64,000 nt of DNA from Cristatella mucedo (GCA_009760855.2 WPIO01000005.1:10248501-10312500), one strand, 5' to 3'. Shown: positions 38,450 through 52,065, counted from the first letter of the stretch. The notes: generated from the sequence alone by a model not told the origin. A program made the numbers and translations.

Positions 38450-40310
38450 CACTACTCTCCAGTCGTTGCTGCGCAGGTGCAGACCTCATGTGACAAAACT
38501 GTAGCATTTTGTGTGAAGAGTGAAAGAGTTTATGAGGACGCCCTAGAAAACGTGATCTCAGTCAGCGCCCGTCTGCACATTCAGCAGAAGCGACGGTTCT
38601 TACCGCGATGGGTAAATGGGGCTAGCTCATGCTTTTCGCCTCATTCCTCGCTCGCCATCCATGGGCAAGACGCCTTACTAAGGCGTGATGAGTCTTAGCT
38701 ATGTTTAGCTAAGCGGAAGGTCTTAGAGCTCTGGCCAATTGAATGGACTTGTTTTGTCATGGAAAGGAAAGTTATGCAGACTGATAGGACGATAACTTGC
38801 CCGATCGTCATTGCGATTGTTTCTCCTATTACTCGCTCCCTATAGTGAAACGGCCAAATATCTGTAATTTGGACCTATGAGATTTAAAGTAGAATAAAGA
38901 AGAATTTTTACTGCGCTGTAGTAATTCTGCTTGAATTTGAAATTCATCCGCTCGTGCACAGAATCAAGTTAAGTGGTAAGAAGACTCTTTCAACTTGGCA
39001 GATGTGTGACAGAAATACTGCTGACGTTTGTCTTCTTATCTTATTAGTATTATTTTACGTATTGGACACTTTACCCTGCAAGTTTATGTGCCGCAAAACA
39101 TCGACTAAGTAATTGTACATGTTCTTTTAGGGGATGACCGTGGCAAGCTATGTTAATCCACGTGGTCCTAAGGTAGTTCATTAGTCTGCTAATCTACGTG
39201 GCCCTAAGGTAGTTCATTAGTCTATTTTTTATTAATTATTATTGTTTAGGGTTTTAATTGCTGCTCTGAATAAAAGCAGTTCACTCGAGCGTAGTTATCT
39301 TATTAGAGAAATAACTGGTGCAATTTCATAAAAGCCCGACTGAGATTTGAGCAATAGTACTCGCGGTATGAAATCGCGGCTGCCAATCAACTATTTTGCG
39401 GCGTCGTGAGCAGTAGTTACTTGTAACCAAGTGATATTTTTTGGTGAGGCTTTAAATCAGAAATGAACTCAATGGCCATATGGCAGTATCCGTAATTATG
39501 AGCGCTGAGATTTGTCACCCACTTTGAACTGGAGATCGATAGCTCGTGAAATGCGGTAGGCAGGCTTTTAAGCAGCGCTAGAATTTATTAATGAAACATG
39601 ATTTATATATTAATTACTATCTGGTCGGTATTTACAGCAGCAGCTCTTCTTAGGGCACTAGCTGCTGGTCTTGAGTCATTGCGTTGAGCGGTAGCGGCTA
39701 AAAGTTAGCTTGCAACGAGTCTATGCGAAATCATCTGCTGTGCCGGCTGTCCTAAACGAGCAATTGTTCGTGCTTTTGCAAGTCCGGCATTGTTGACTGC
39801 ACTGCTCGTGAAATGTAGAGTGCTCGACGGCTTGGTGTTTAAGCGCGCATCAGATCTAAGCACAATAAGCTCGCTGCGCCTATATAGTTTGTGCCGCTCC
39901 TTTGATGCTAGGGATTAGCCATCGATGGGCCAATGGTCAGCTACTATAAATCTGCCCACCTACTCCTGCCCACCGTGAGCTAGACACAGAGCACCTAGCG
40001 GACCGTCATAAGCTGACGCAGCTGCTTGTGACGCATTTATAATCTGGTCTTGAGTGACCAGTAATCTCGTCCTCAGTCGATTTATCAGCAATACATGCTT
40101 AGTTACCGCCCATTGTAGGGACACAATTCTCAATATACCGCACATGCGCTCTGCCATTACCTCCCGGGGTGATGCCCGTGGCGCGGCACGACCTTGTCCT
40201 GAACCGTTCGGTTACGCCTCTGCCGAATCAAGTGCGACCGCTGGCTACTAATAGCATGTGCTGTAAGGCTAGCGACAGCCTGGCCGGACCGAGTTGGCGA
40301 CGACAGAACC
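38450..40310. other. No gene recognised; one 36-bp tandem pair
   Basis: At 39155-39228 CTACGTGGCCCTAAGGTAGT (or CCACGTGGTCCTAAGGTAGT) followed by TCATTAGTCT occurs twice in tandem. The rest is unique DNA with short frames. Confidence 0.5.
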
Positions 40311-40321
40311 ACGGTCGTCAT

Positions 40322-40511
40322 CGTAGACGGTTCCATCTAGTTGAAAAAATCAAGGGCACCCTCGAGAAACTTGCTGACCGCAAGTTCATAAATTCTGCAC
40401 GCGTGCAGAACTTATTTCTTGAGCAAGGGCTGATATCAGCTGCCGTGCCGACTTTTAAATTCCTTTCGAGTGAAGGCGGCTTTTACGTTGTTCGGCATGC
40501 CACTGCAGAGC
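40322..40511 (+). other. Candidate exon, product unknown
   Basis: An open stretch encodes VEKIKGTLEKLADRKFINSA, then VQNLFLEQGLISAAVPTFKF and an aromatic end (GGFYVVRHATAEP) before a GCCAG|GTCAGT donor. The frame looks protein-like (amphipathic, balanced composition), but I know no family for it and the acceptor (TCATCGTAG or CCATCTAG) is undecided. Confidence 0.25.
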
Positions 40512-40519
40512 CAGGTCAG

Positions 40520-42070
40520 TGGACATCATAATACGTGCGACTTTGTGAGCACTCTACACAGACATTCAGACAGTACATATAGTACATTATACAGACTTTT
40601 GTTCGTCAAATAATGGCTCTTGAAAAGAGCCTTAATCAAAGAAATAAATTCTTATAATTGCACATCCTTTGGTTCAAGATTTCGATCTAGAAACGCTGTA
40701 ATTGAACAGATGCTATCTCTTTCCGCAATCACCATACGCTACGCAAATGCGGGTATATCGAGCGTGCTTGAAAAATGACTAATGAAAAAAACAAAATGCG
40801 GCAGACTCAGTAGAGTTACTTGCTGCTTAAAAATGCAAACACCTGCTATTGAAAGCTTGTGGTCCTTGGTAGCTTGAATGGTAAAAGTGCACTGGTGGAC
40901 TTAGGACTGTTGATTTCAGTTGGGACCAGGCTTCCGCTATTTTCATATTGGATTTTATTACCCGAGCTGCATGTCATTTTATAAAACATAACGATTACTT
41001 AAGGCATACATGCATGAATGATGGACTTACCCAATAACCAAACTCAGTCAACAGAAAACTAAGATAACATAATTTCTCATCCTCAACCACATTTGGGCTG
41101 TGTGACATCCATTTTCTAATTGACATGAAAGCAAGTGCTAAGTCACTTAAATGCAGTTGGGCTTCCTTAAGGATTGTTCAACAGAAATATACTTGTGAAT
41201 ACTGTGGCGAAGCCAATATTTTCAGATAAGGGACCCCTTTTAACATTTGTAAATGCAGTGTATATCAGAAGTCTCTTATTAGTCCCAAATGTAGTGGCCT
41301 GGCATAGACGGAAAGTGTGTGATGATCTCATCATTAGTCTACATCGAGGTTTTTTCTCAACGCCTGAAGCGGGTCTCGATACAATTTTCGATATGCATAA
41401 AGTGCGCATCTACTCGACGTCTAGAAAGTCAATCTTGTAGCATTTCGCTGCAAACCGTGCAAGGTTTTAGACCGGGAATTCACAGACCTGTTGATGAGGA
41501 GGAAATGATATCAACCTGGTGGAGCATCGCCAAAAACTCTGGGTCAAACCATCGGTCTAATTCTGGCTGTATCTTGTCAGCTGCAGAGTAGAATACTCGT
41601 CCGCGTTTCTCGAGAGAAGCAAGCTCGACTTCCCTCGACTTGTAAATGAATATGAAGAGGAGCTCGAGGAAAGATTCGGAAAAGGCAAAGCGAAGAATAG
41701 ATCCACTCGCCGTGTTCCGGCCGCGGCCATGACTAATTTAGAATCGTGTTGTACCGATTAATCCTTGCACCGAGTTTGATTTTTAGCGATTTCCAGAGCC
41801 GAATGCTTCGCAACACCGCACTTTTACGCAATGACGTGCATCCACTTTTTCAACCGCCAATTGTCTTCCGCATCACTTTATTGAGATGGGACACGTGGCT
41901 GCATTGATGCAATTGAAGTTTCTAGTATTTACTGCCGCTTCCCTCCCAGTTGTCGAACCCACTAGCTGTGAAAGACTCCGAAACGCTGGTGATATTAAAA
42001 AGGAAGCACGATAAACAGTTTTCCATGGTAATTGAATACTACAGACTTTAGCTGTATGTATGTTCCCTGG
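40520..42070. other. No gene recognised
   Basis: AT-moderate DNA. Two overlapping plus-strand frames of about 90 codons (41174-41591) lack motifs. Confidence 0.45.
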
Positions 42071-42074
42071 GAGA

Positions 42075-42165
42075 ACTTAGTCTCGATTCAGGCTTTTCAC
42101 ATTTGCAACGCAGGGCTCGAGCCCACGACCTCAGCCCTGGGCCAAACCAGCGAGGCTCACTGATT
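42075..42165 (-). repeat. tRNA-derived SINE (family 1), partial
   Basis: CTGGTTTGGCCCAGGGCTGA (reverse strand), GGTCGTGGGCTCGAGCCCTG (good B-box region) and AAAGCCTGAATCGAGACTAA ... CTCCCAGG, the hairpin remnant. Confidence 0.75.
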
Positions 42166-42442
42166 CCTGGCTGGCAGCGGATATTGCGACTAAAGATGTC
42201 GAATTCGTTTGAAAATGGCAAGCTTCCACCGTGTACTAATGATTCTTATTGCTTGCTGGCCACGTGCCTGACACATCGTACACGAGTCTTCGACGTCGTT
42301 CGGAGCACCTCCAGTCGGGCGACGGCTTGCTTGCTTGCTGAGGCGGATATGTACGCTGGTGGATATGTACGCTCCATTTACCGACGAATAAAACCGGACT
42401 TAAGGGCATCTGGGGCGCTGGATGTCACTTATAAATATTAAA

Positions 42443-42469
42443 AGAGAAAGAGAGAGAGAGAGAGAGAGT
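42443..42469. repeat. (GA)n microsatellite
   Basis: Short GA run. Confidence 0.9.
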
Positions 42470-42509
42470 CCTGGTTGTGAAAAGGGCTATGGAGTTCGTG
42501 TATGGCAGG

Positions 42510-42642
42510 ACGAATGCGTACCGAAAGCCGCTTAGGCTGTGAGTGCGCTATACAAAACTCTCCTGCGTAACACCCACATGGTCTTTACGACTTTGTGGAG
42601 TTACAGACGGAGATACATTACATTACATTACATTACATTACT
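42510..42642 (+). mobile_element. LINE family B, isolated 3' end
   Basis: GTACCGAAAGCCGCTTAGGC through CTTTGTGGAGTTACAGACGG and a tail of five ACATT units. Only the final 130 bp or so is present. Confidence 0.88.
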
Positions 42643-42957
42643 GACGCTTGCGACGGTGGCTACTGTCACGTGCCATGACCGCGCTGTCCTTAACTATCTG
42701 CGTAAGACCCCGACCGTTTCAAGCCACGGAAATTGGACTTTTTATGCAATGAAAACCATGATAGCAAACAATTTAGGTTTATTCTCAGCGACCTAAAGTC
42801 CCCCTCAGCGTTAGCGGGCATCGGATGTTGGCAACAGGTCGCACCTGGCTGCTCGCCTAGACTAATGTTGGCAAACAACCTCTGCTTCTCCCTGGCTAAG
42901 CCAATAAGTGAAAATCCTTTTTAGAGCAGTCCTTGAATGTAGATAGGATGACTACTG

Positions 42958-45830
42958 CAATGTAATGTAATGTATCTCCGTCTGTAACTCCACAAAGCCT
43001 TTAAGACCATGTGGGTGTTACGCAGGAGAGTTTTGTATAGCGCACTCACAGCCTAAGCGGCTTTCGGTACTCATCCGGTACCCAACAGACTTCGTCTCAC
43101 GCAACAAAGAGAAAGTGGGAAGCATAGCAGAGCCTGCAGAGCAGTTAAGGAAGTGAATTGCATGGAAGTAACAGCTCAGGACCGCTGAAAAGGATGAGCC
43201 ATAGTCGGCAGCAGGAGAGTAGTTGTCGCTGCCTAAGAATTGTGGAAGCGAGTTCCACAGTCTAGGACCTGCAGAGTTAAAGCTTCTGTCGCCAACGGTC
43301 TTTAAACGCAGAAATGGAACAGCTAATTTATTGTCCACACAGGACGAGAGGGCGCAAAGAGGCTGAAACTGGTGCAACAGTTCAGCTAGGTACGAAGGAG
43401 CCAAGCCGTGGCGGGCCTTGTGGGTCAGCATAAGAACTTTGCTCTGTATCCTTTGCTCAACCGGCAACCATCCTAGCTCTTTCAGCAAAGGTGACACGTG
43501 CTCAAACCGCTGGGACTTGAAGACCAGCCTTGCAGCCATATTCATAGTCCGCTGTAGTGGCATAATAGCTTTCTTTGGTAGCCCAGCCAAAAGGGAATTA
43601 CAATAATCAAGCCGAGACAGAACTAAGGAGCTAACTAAAGTTTATACAAGCCACTGTGGAAGACAGCTCCTAATCTTGGATAGTCATCGGACGTGATGGT
43701 TAGCTGTAGAAGCAGTCTTCTGAATGAAGCTTTTAAAATTGAGGCAGCTGTCAAAAACGACACCTAAATTTTGAGCACGTGGAGATGGTCGCACAACAGC
43801 ATCACCTTTAGATGAGCAAGGCCTATTAATCCAGCCACACGCTTAGGGTATCCTATGAGCAGCAGTTCGGTTTTATCGTCATTGAGTTTCAAAAATTTTT
43901 TCCGACATCCAGGATCGAATATCGGTAATGCAAGCATTAGTTTCCCAGTTGCTGCAGCAGATTTCGACGGTTTGAATGAAAAATACAGGTGAGTATCGTC
44001 AGCATAAAAGTGATATCCTATTCCATGGGCCTTACTCACTTTTCCCAGTGGTCGAGTATAAATGGAGAACGGCAAGGGGCCGAGTACGGACCGTTGAGGG
44101 GCTCCACAGGTGACCGGTCTCGTGTGTGAGACCTGACCCCACATGACACGGATTGAACACGATCAGACAAGTACGATTTAAGCCATGCCAGTGCTTTGTC
44201 TGCCAGACCGATCGTTGTTCTCAATCGTTCAAGCAGAACATCGTGATCTATGGTGTCGAAGGCAGCTGACGGATCTAGCAGAGCTAGGATAGTGACATTC
44301 CCGTCATCATTGCCACGTAGAATGTCATTGTTAACACGGAGGAGAGCAGTTTCAGTAGAGTGCTGCCTCTTGAATCCTGATTGAAATGTTTCTGACATTT
44401 CATTCTTTTCAATATGTTCAACCAACTGCTTAGCAACAATTCTTTCAAGAATCGTTAACAAGAAAGGAAGAAGGGAAACAGGGCGATAGTTTGCAAGGAC
44501 CCTCTGTGTCTAATCCAGACTTTTTAAGTATGGGTCTAATGATTGCCGATTTGAAGAACTTGGGGAAGACCCCTTTTCCCAGAGAACGATTACAAATATC
44601 GGTTATGGCAGGGCTAAGTTAATCTGCCAGTGGAGACCACAGAGATTATGGTATAGGCTCTTCAGGAGACGAGCTCCTTTTGCTAGACCTTATTAAGGTA
44701 GCCACATCGCATGCAGAAACCTCGGAAAACCTTTTAAGGAAAGTCTCAGGCTGTGATTCCGCAATTGCTTTGGTCAGAGGGGCATTTTGGAGGCACGAAT
44801 GTGCACATTTATTTCAGTAAAGAAGGCTCACAACTTTTCGGCTGAGCTGTCAATATCTGGGGAGTCAGACCTCTCAGCATTGGCTAGTAAATGGTTGACT
44901 GTCTTACAAATCTGTTTAGGATCAAGCTGGCAGGAATTCAGCATTCGAGGGAAAAAAGAAGCGAAAGATTCGAAGGAAAGAAGCCCTGGATTTTTTAATC
45001 TTTTGGGTGTAAACTCGAAGGAAGTCTTTGAAATTGACTAGATCCGCATCAGACCGCGATTTCTCGAAACGACGTTCAACCTGTGCTTCACCCGGCGCAT
45101 CTTTAGGAGATTTTTTGTAAATTGAAAGGAATCTCCACGACTCTGTACACAGATAGAATGAACGGGAGCATGCTTGTCAAGAGCACTCCTGAGTGTCATG
45201 TTCACGGCATCAGTGAGAGTATCGAGGCTGCCGGTCGAGTCTGAATGCAGGTCAAGAAGACCTGCACCACAAACAGATTTCAAAAGTTTGTCCATGTCAA
45301 TGCTTTGTAAGTTACGTCGCTTGACAATTTCGGCATTACCCTGTGCGTACAAGTAAGCAGGAACAGTAAACGAGACCGAACAATGATCTGAGAGCGTCAG
45401 TGGGCACACCACAAGGTCGGTGGGGAGGACATCCTTAGTGATCACGAGATCTAGAATATGGCCACCGATGTGGTTGGTATGATTAACGTGTTGGACCAAA
45501 AAAAAATTCTCCAGACAGTCAAGGAATGAGCGGACCTGGCTGTTGCTAAGATTTTCAACGTGAATATTGAAGTCTCCAGCAATCAGTAACGGCCTGTCAC
45601 ATACAAATATTTTAGTGAGGAACTCTGAAAACTCCTCTATAAACAAGTTTAGGCAGCCAGAAGGAGGTCGGTGTCCAGGCTGAGCAGAAGGCTATCGAAC
45701 GCTCGGTTAGGAAACGCTGCGGCTGTTTAAGAAGCACTCCATTGAATCTAAGCTCAAGATACGTCGGAGATAGATGCTGCGAGCTCCTTCGGGTAGCAGA
45801 AGAGCTGTCAGACGCCATATTTCACCCGTC
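42958..45830 (-). mobile_element. LINE family B, most complete copy (endonuclease remnant, RT, 3' end)
   Basis: Read 5' to 3' on the minus strand. The 202-codon endonuclease frame (45646-45038) holds RPLLIAGDFNIHVENL, HILDLVITKDVLPTDLVV and LSDHCSV, the APE catalytic GDFN and SDH motifs. RT frame pieces follow: LTILERIVAKQLVEHIEKN, then ALLDPSAAFDTIDHDVLLER (motif A), CGAPQRSVLGPL (motif B with Gly changed to Arg) and GIGYHFYADDTHLYF (YADD kept). The C-terminal frame (43590-43018) has LAELLHQFQPLCAL and NSLPQFL. The tail is the AATGTAATGTA end at 42958. Frames are split, so it is inactive, but divergence is modest. It is best placed near the jockey/CR1 group. Confidence 0.92.
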
Positions 45831-45918
45831 GAGGAGCTGAATGCCGGTCTGTCAAAAGTGGCATGTCACCTTCCTCTCATCTTGCATGGCCAGGTGATCT
45901 GATGATTGCATAACTTAG

Positions 45919-46265
45919 TCAGTTCTGCCTCTTGATCTGCAATTTGTGGCCAATGGTGACACTAAAAGTGGTTAGTTTTTTATTAATAAGTAAGCTCAAA
46001 CTAGCCGAGTGCGCCGCTATGCATCGACTCGGAGTTCGAGGGTGTGCCTGTAGCCGCGCCGGGCCCAGATCTGGTGCCCTCGATCTTCCACACCTACACA
46101 CGCCTGACCGGAGCTAGACGAGCTGTAAAGTGCTCTCACGGGGATGAAGGCGGCAAAGTTCTATTCAGGCTGTCTCTCCACCTGTGTTACTGCCATCGAC
46201 CCCCGGCGGGTCAACTGCGTCCGAGCCACGGATTTCCTTTAGCTTACATCAGTAGTAATGCCTAG
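45919..46265. other. No gene recognised
   Basis: Unique DNA between LINE B and the satellite; short frames on both strands. Confidence 0.4.
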
Positions 46266-46269
46266 AGAA

Positions 46270-46880
46270 TTGGAGAGTGAGCACTAGAGAGGACGTGTCG
46301 TTGCTGCCCCTCGTATTGAGGGCTCGGCAAAATCCCGAAATGCACCATAATCCACCGCAAAACGACAAAACCCAAGAGTGCACCGAGCTCCGGTTTCCAC
46401 TGCATACTCAAGTGCAGCGCATAAAGTGCACACTTGCGTACATTCTAGACATTGCTCATTCCCACTCTCTGGCAACTCAGTCGCCCGACATAGCCCAGGC
46501 AAATACAACAATCCGCTATAATCCACTGCAAATTGTCCTGAAAATGTTGGTGCGGAGCTCGAGTCTAGATAGAATATACTACTAGACTCAGTAAAAAGCG
46601 GACCAGAGCGATCGTGTGCCTTTGGGCATGCAAGCACTTAAAAATTGCACTGCAACAGACTGCAACGAACGGCCCGGTGATAAATTGCAGTCCACCGTAA
46701 TATGCTGCAGTACGCCGCAAAATGACCGAAAATCGTACACTAGATGGTCTAACGTTAAATTCACGCTTACTCTAATCTCCACTGCTTTGCATTAGACTGC
46801 AATATGTTGCGAATCGACCACGAATAGTCTGTGCAAAGCTAACGTTCAGATTTCGTATTACAGCCCGCATTATTAAAAGT
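46270..46880 (-). repeat. Satellite array (173-bp family), reverse orientation
   Basis: On the minus strand, words such as GCGGTGGATTATGGTGCATT, GTTGCAGTCTGTTGCAGTGC and GCAGTGGATTATAGCGGATT repeat the core of the array at 5150-6720. Monomers are too diverged for exact borders. Confidence 0.6.
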
Positions 46881-46904
46881 GCGAATACTTAATTGTATCC
46901 CTAT

Positions 46905-47655
46905 CTAATGTAACATAAAGAATCTCCGTCTGTGATTCCAAAAAGCGACAACGACTAAGTGGGTATTTACGGAACAGTTTTCTATAGCGAACTCAAAGCC
47001 ATTGCGGCTTTTGGTTGCCAACCGACTCCATCTTGAGCAACAAAGAAACAGTGAGAGGCATGGCTGGGGGGGGGGGTTGTTGAGGTAGTGAGTAGCAAGG
47101 AAGTAGCAGCCAAGGACAGCTCAACAAATTTGATCTTGTCGGCAGCAGCAGAGTAGATGTTGTTGCATAACAGTTGTGGAAGTAAGTACCAGTAAGTCTA
47201 GGACATACTGAGCAGACGCTTCGGTCTCCAGTCCTTAAGTGGAAGAATGAAGCAGCATGAATTTATTGCCCATGCACGGTCTGAGGTATGAAGAGGCTAA
47301 ACATGGGGCAGCAGTTCAGCTAAGTATACAGAAGCCAAGCCGTTGCCGGCACTGCGGGTAGCTGTAAGAACTTTACTCTGTATCCGCTGATCAACTGGAA
47401 GCCATTGAAGCTCCTTCAGCGAAAGACATCCACGGTCAAAACTCTGGGACTTTTTAACTAGCCTTGCAGCCATATTCCTCACCAGCTGCATTGCCCTAGT
47501 GGCTTCTTTGGTAGCCCAGCCAAAATGGAATTGCGCCACTCTAGCCGAGACGGAACCATTAAGCTAGTCAAATGTTTTGCAAGCCACCGTCGAAGCCAGT
47601 CCCTAATCTTAGATAGGGATCTGACGTGATGGATAGCTGTGGAGGCAGACAATGG
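46905..47655 (-). mobile_element. LINE family B, 3' fragment
   Basis: It carries the RT C-terminal part (WATKEATRAMQLVRNMAARL; SLKELQWLPVDQRIQ; VYLAELLPH) and the 3' UTR with TAATGTAACATAAAGAATCTCC at the tail. A poly-G slip lies at 47066-47075. Confidence 0.85.
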
Positions 47656-47659
47656 GCAC

Positions 47660-48830
47660 GTACAATCTAGAGTAATTCAGGGAATTCATTGCAATGGCCC
47701 TGGCCAATGTCGCAATTTGCTCAAATTCATCACAAGTCGTCCAGTAACCGGCTGTGCCAAACTCCCCAGGACTACATGATTTCACATGTAATTACACTTT
47801 AAAATTTAATCCAAATGTTTTCAAGCCATTTAGCCCCTTAATTTTTTGCAACGCACGTTCATAAAAGTGCTGTGCTCTCCAAATGTGGCTTTGCTCAAGC
47901 TTTAAGGCTATATTCTGCTTACTGTTACAACTTTAGAATATCAGCAGTTAGCTACTATTGAGGACTTTTTTGTGTGGTGCCACTGTGAGCACTTTTGTAA
48001 AGCCCTACGGCGAAGCTACGACGGAACGTTGTACTTGAAAACATGCCTTTTCAAAGGCAAGTATTGCAATGAATGGTTCCTTCAATTTTACAGCAAGGAA
48101 AGACTTATTTTATAATTACTTACATCAGTAGTTACGCAGCGGATGTCTGATAGCCTGCGTTACCTTTCATAAACATCTGTAAAGAATGATTGCATGGTCG
48201 GATACGATCAGTAAATGGTCTGAGCAAGCTACCATTAAGCTCTTTGCGTTACTTGTAAAGCCCGATGCAGATAGCATAGAACGAATAGCCACTGGTAGAC
48301 GCCAGCATCCCTATTCTGAGAGGCTCCTTATATGGAACATAGCGAACACAGAGAACAGAGCGCTGTGTAACTCAACAGGTCATCGGCTTCTTGCCTGTAA
48401 GTTTTCCTCAAGGCGATCAAGCCCGCAGACGCTACCCGGCCGGAAAAATGCGCCATGACGCTTGTCAAATACACAGGTGAGCTTTAACCGGCTTCCGTAA
48501 AAGACGGTTGTAGTGATCGGCGGCTCAAATAACATCATGCGATCAACGTACGAAAATCCATGCAGTTTGGCAAGCTTTCTTAGCTAATACGGAGGTACAC
48601 CTCATTATCCTAGGCCAGAGCGTGGCCGGCAAAGAATACGAGAACGTTGTGTCTAGATAATATGATATCGAGAGGATTCCATTCCTGAGGAAAATTTATT
48701 TATGCGCCCTGCTAAACGAGTGGATACGCATGACGTCATGACATGCCGCGCGCGCGCGTGTCACCCGTTGCTTTATTGTTTTGATTATCGATTAGCCGAT
48801 AGAGATAAATATGCGCGTTCTACATAAATC
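47660..48830. other. No gene recognised; one unassigned frame
   Basis: The plus frame at 48186-48458 (ATG start; DTISKWSEQATIKLFALLVK in part) is 90 codons long without a known motif. A CG-alternating run lies near 48749. No repeats recognised. Confidence 0.4.
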
Positions 48831-48834
48831 AGCC

Positions 48835-48990
48835 TAGCAAACATTTACTACTAATCATATTTACATATCGACCCTATGTATGTCACCTCTAACCATTTTA
48901 TTCTTGCTGACATTGTGCATACTACCACTAGCCATTCGATCACGCTTCTTTTACAGCATTCGCAAAGTGCCGAGAAAGAGAATATTCCAT
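48835..48990 (+). mobile_element. LINE family A, decayed 3' UTR fragment
   Basis: ATATCGACCCTATGTATGTC, CTAACCATTTTATTCTTGCT and GCAAAGTGCCGAGAAAGAGA follow the order of the LINE A 3' UTR. The tail is lost. Confidence 0.72.
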
Positions 48991-49129
48991 AGAAAAGGAA
49001 ATGCCCAGAACCTAGCCAATATCTGGTGTATTTGTGGTACGTAAGTGTGGATACTGCTGTTCGTACGGGGCACGGCATTTGAATGGTTTGCATTAGCCGA
49101 GAACGAATGTGATAGTTGCATGATGATGC

Positions 49130-51110
49130 TATGAATTCACTTGATGCCGAGTGATGAACAATGTGTCGTCCAATTTAGAAATTCTCAGAGCAGAAATCTG
49201 GACGACTTGCCAGTAATTGCAGTGGATTACTTCATTGGTCCAAGCCATTAAAAACCGTTTGCTCGCATTGCCCGAGACTATGCTTGCCCATTGGGTAAAG
49301 TGACAAAATCGAACACAAGGTTGCACTAAAATATTTGTGACCCTTTGTGGAATTTCCCCCTAAACACGGTGCCCTGTAATAGCAAATATAAACTTATGCT
49401 TCGCGGAGCCTGTTATGTTCGATAAATGGCATGACAGATCAGAGTATTTTGCATTATTAGCCGGCTCACTGCAGTTGATTGCAATGCTGTGTCTGCGAAC
49501 GAGCATTAACAATGGCCTTTCTCAGATGCACCGTAAATAGAGTACAGAGCAAAAGGAAAATTGAATGGGACCATCACCCTTTCAATTTCTATCTAATTGC
49601 TATTCATCAAAATGGATTACCATATTTTCCAGATCAAATGCTAACGATTGACATGCATTTCCTAAAGCTTTACTCGCACAATAGTTGAAAAGTATATGGT
49701 TGCTGTTGAAACACAGTGCTCTATTAAACAAAAAACATCTGGAGCTTCGCCAAGCCACTATATTGTGATATATATTTGCGATGTATCATACTAGACAGCC
49801 GTTTTGGCCAGGTTCATTGTCTTTGATTGCCATGCATTGGCTGAGATTAACTGTAAAGAATGGGTTAAAAATATGTAGGTGCAATCTAAACACAGTGAAA
49901 TGTTATATGCAACGAGAATAAGAGCTGTATGCAGTCAGCATCTGATCAACTAGCAACTAACTGTGGTATTGGTCCGGCCGTTGCAGTCGATCGCAGTACA
50001 TTGTAAGCAAATACCCGAGGTAACTAGAGTGAAATTGTAAGAGCACACCAAGCGGTTTCTTGGCTTTAAGTGCAGCACTAGCGGCTTTGGCCCCAGTGCT
50101 GTTGACATACGGAAGCCGCTCGTGTGCAAGGAGAGGTGCGAAGGTCCTAAGGCATGGTTGACAGGTAAGGCGCGTTGATATGCAGGACGAGGTTCTGTGA
50201 TGTTACAGTTCGGGCCCTGTTCGTAGTACGTTGCACTATTTTTACACTGTACACTAAGAAACTAGAGTAGGGTAATGTGAATCAAAACAGGTGCACGTAG
50301 TCTACGATTATGGGTCGTTTTGGGGCCAATTTCTGTATAGAACTGGGTCGTTACAGTCGATTGCAGTGTATTGCCTGGAAACGCAAAAGAGCAACAGCGA
50401 GTAATTTTCTGGATAAATTATGAACTGCGTCTAATGCTATGTGAAATTTAAAATGGAGCACTGCGTTTAAGGTTTCAGTATGATTTGCATTAAATAAAAG
50501 TGGATTGTTCTATCTGTATTGGCCATTTTTGCCGATTGCTATACAATTGCCGATCCGCGCGGATGCCCGTTGTCTTAAATTTACGTTGGTGTGAACTTAA
50601 CACTGCGCGCTTTAATATACGATAGCAACAGGAGCTCTGTGAAGTCTATGTATGTGGAGTACTTTAAAGGTAGATTTCAGGTAATTGCGGTATTTCCGCT
50701 GGAAATTGCAGCCGATTGCAGCGCATTGCTCGGAATTTACCCGAGCCGCTGCATTCTATCGCAAAGGTCTTTGCGGGAGCGCACATACCCGGAACAGTGC
50801 ATAATTTTGTGGGTAACATTGAAATACAGCGTATTGATATTTTCAAAAATTGTGTTTTGCGCAACCGATTTGTCACGGATTTGAGTAGGATTAAATAAGA
50901 TTGCGGCGGATTCCGCTACTGGCCAGCGACTTTGCTGCCATTTTTCACGAGAACACGTGCGCCCAAAGGCGTGAAGTTCGTAGGGTATACTGAAAAGATG
51001 GTGTTATACAATATTCACTCGAAATAGGTGGTTGTTACTGCCATTTCTTAGTCCATTTTTAGCCTTATCAAAGTGCATTGCTGAGGATTGCGAGAATTCG
51101 TCAAACTCGT
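49130..51110 (+). repeat. Satellite array (173-bp family), largest block
   Basis: GATTGC cores sit at about 49477, 49825, 49989, 50359, 50534, 50714 and 51085. Spacings are near 173 or twice that. The partner landmark GGAGCTTCGC or its variants lies at about 49391, 49741, 50454 and 50629. Other shared phrases are GTGCCCTGTAATAGCAAATA and AATTTTGTGGGTAACATTGA. Nothing here is coding. Confidence 0.72.
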
Positions 51111-51114
51111 GTTG

Positions 51115-52065
51115 TCAGCTAATCGGCGCGCGATGACCACCGATCCGGGTGACGCCCATGTCGGCCCAGCCCCACCTTAGACTAGGTCATCTAATGATGA
51201 ACGTTGTAACTACAGAGCGACCCTCGCTAGTTCGGGTAGAGGCACAGCGCGTGCAATGTGCAAAGACCTGAAACTCGTCATGCGCCGAAAAGAACAACGC
51301 AGCGCTCGATACTCTGCGCCCAGTGTTAGCTACAACACCGTATTGGAGCAAGAACAGCGATAGCCTGTATATTAAGGCTGACGCGGCAGGTGACTTCCTG
51401 CCGACTCGCTAACAGGGTTGCGTCAGCTCGCGCTTAGCTCTAGGACTCACAGGCGAGCCAACTGTTGTAGCAAGAGAGCGAATGAGGTCAGGATCTTGCC
51501 TTACATAATGGCCAGGTCATAATTCAAGCCATAATCTTGTTCATTAGTACTAATACATCGCGCTGCTCATAATCTGGGCTTATCTCGGCTATTTCATGGT
51601 TGGCCAGTTCTAATTCAGAGGCAAAGCTCACAGCTCGCAATCGAGGTCCAATTGTCAAGCTCAGAAGAAAAGCGCACAGTTCGTAATCGAAGCTCAGTTG
51701 TCAAGCTCAAAGTCTGTAATCGCAGGACATTTACAAAGTCACCTCAGGCAAGGCGTTCAATGACTTCGGACGCCCCGCCTACCGGTCTTGTTCTGAACAA
51801 GAAATATGTTATTATTTTCTCCATTTATTCCAACGTTTCATTAGCACCCATCTCCAGCTATTTGAAAAACATATAGCTAGCAACTTGCGATAGGATGTTA
51901 ATCTGGCGGCGGTGCTAGTTGGCTGCAGGTCAAGGACGGGCAAAAGTAGGTACGGCTGGCTGCAAGACAATGCAAAACTGTACGCAGGATGTAAGGTGCG
52001 AGTAGCCAGACTCTAAAGCGAAAACGGCTCGCATTCAACTATCAGCCATAGTTCTACCGGTGAGG
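51115..52065. other. No gene recognised
   Basis: Unique DNA of moderate GC. A repeated phrase (AAGCTCACAGCTCGCAATCG; GTAATCGAAGCTCAGTTGTC) at 51620-51720 shows two or three diverged 35-45-bp units around CAATTGTCAAGCTCA. Confidence 0.5.
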
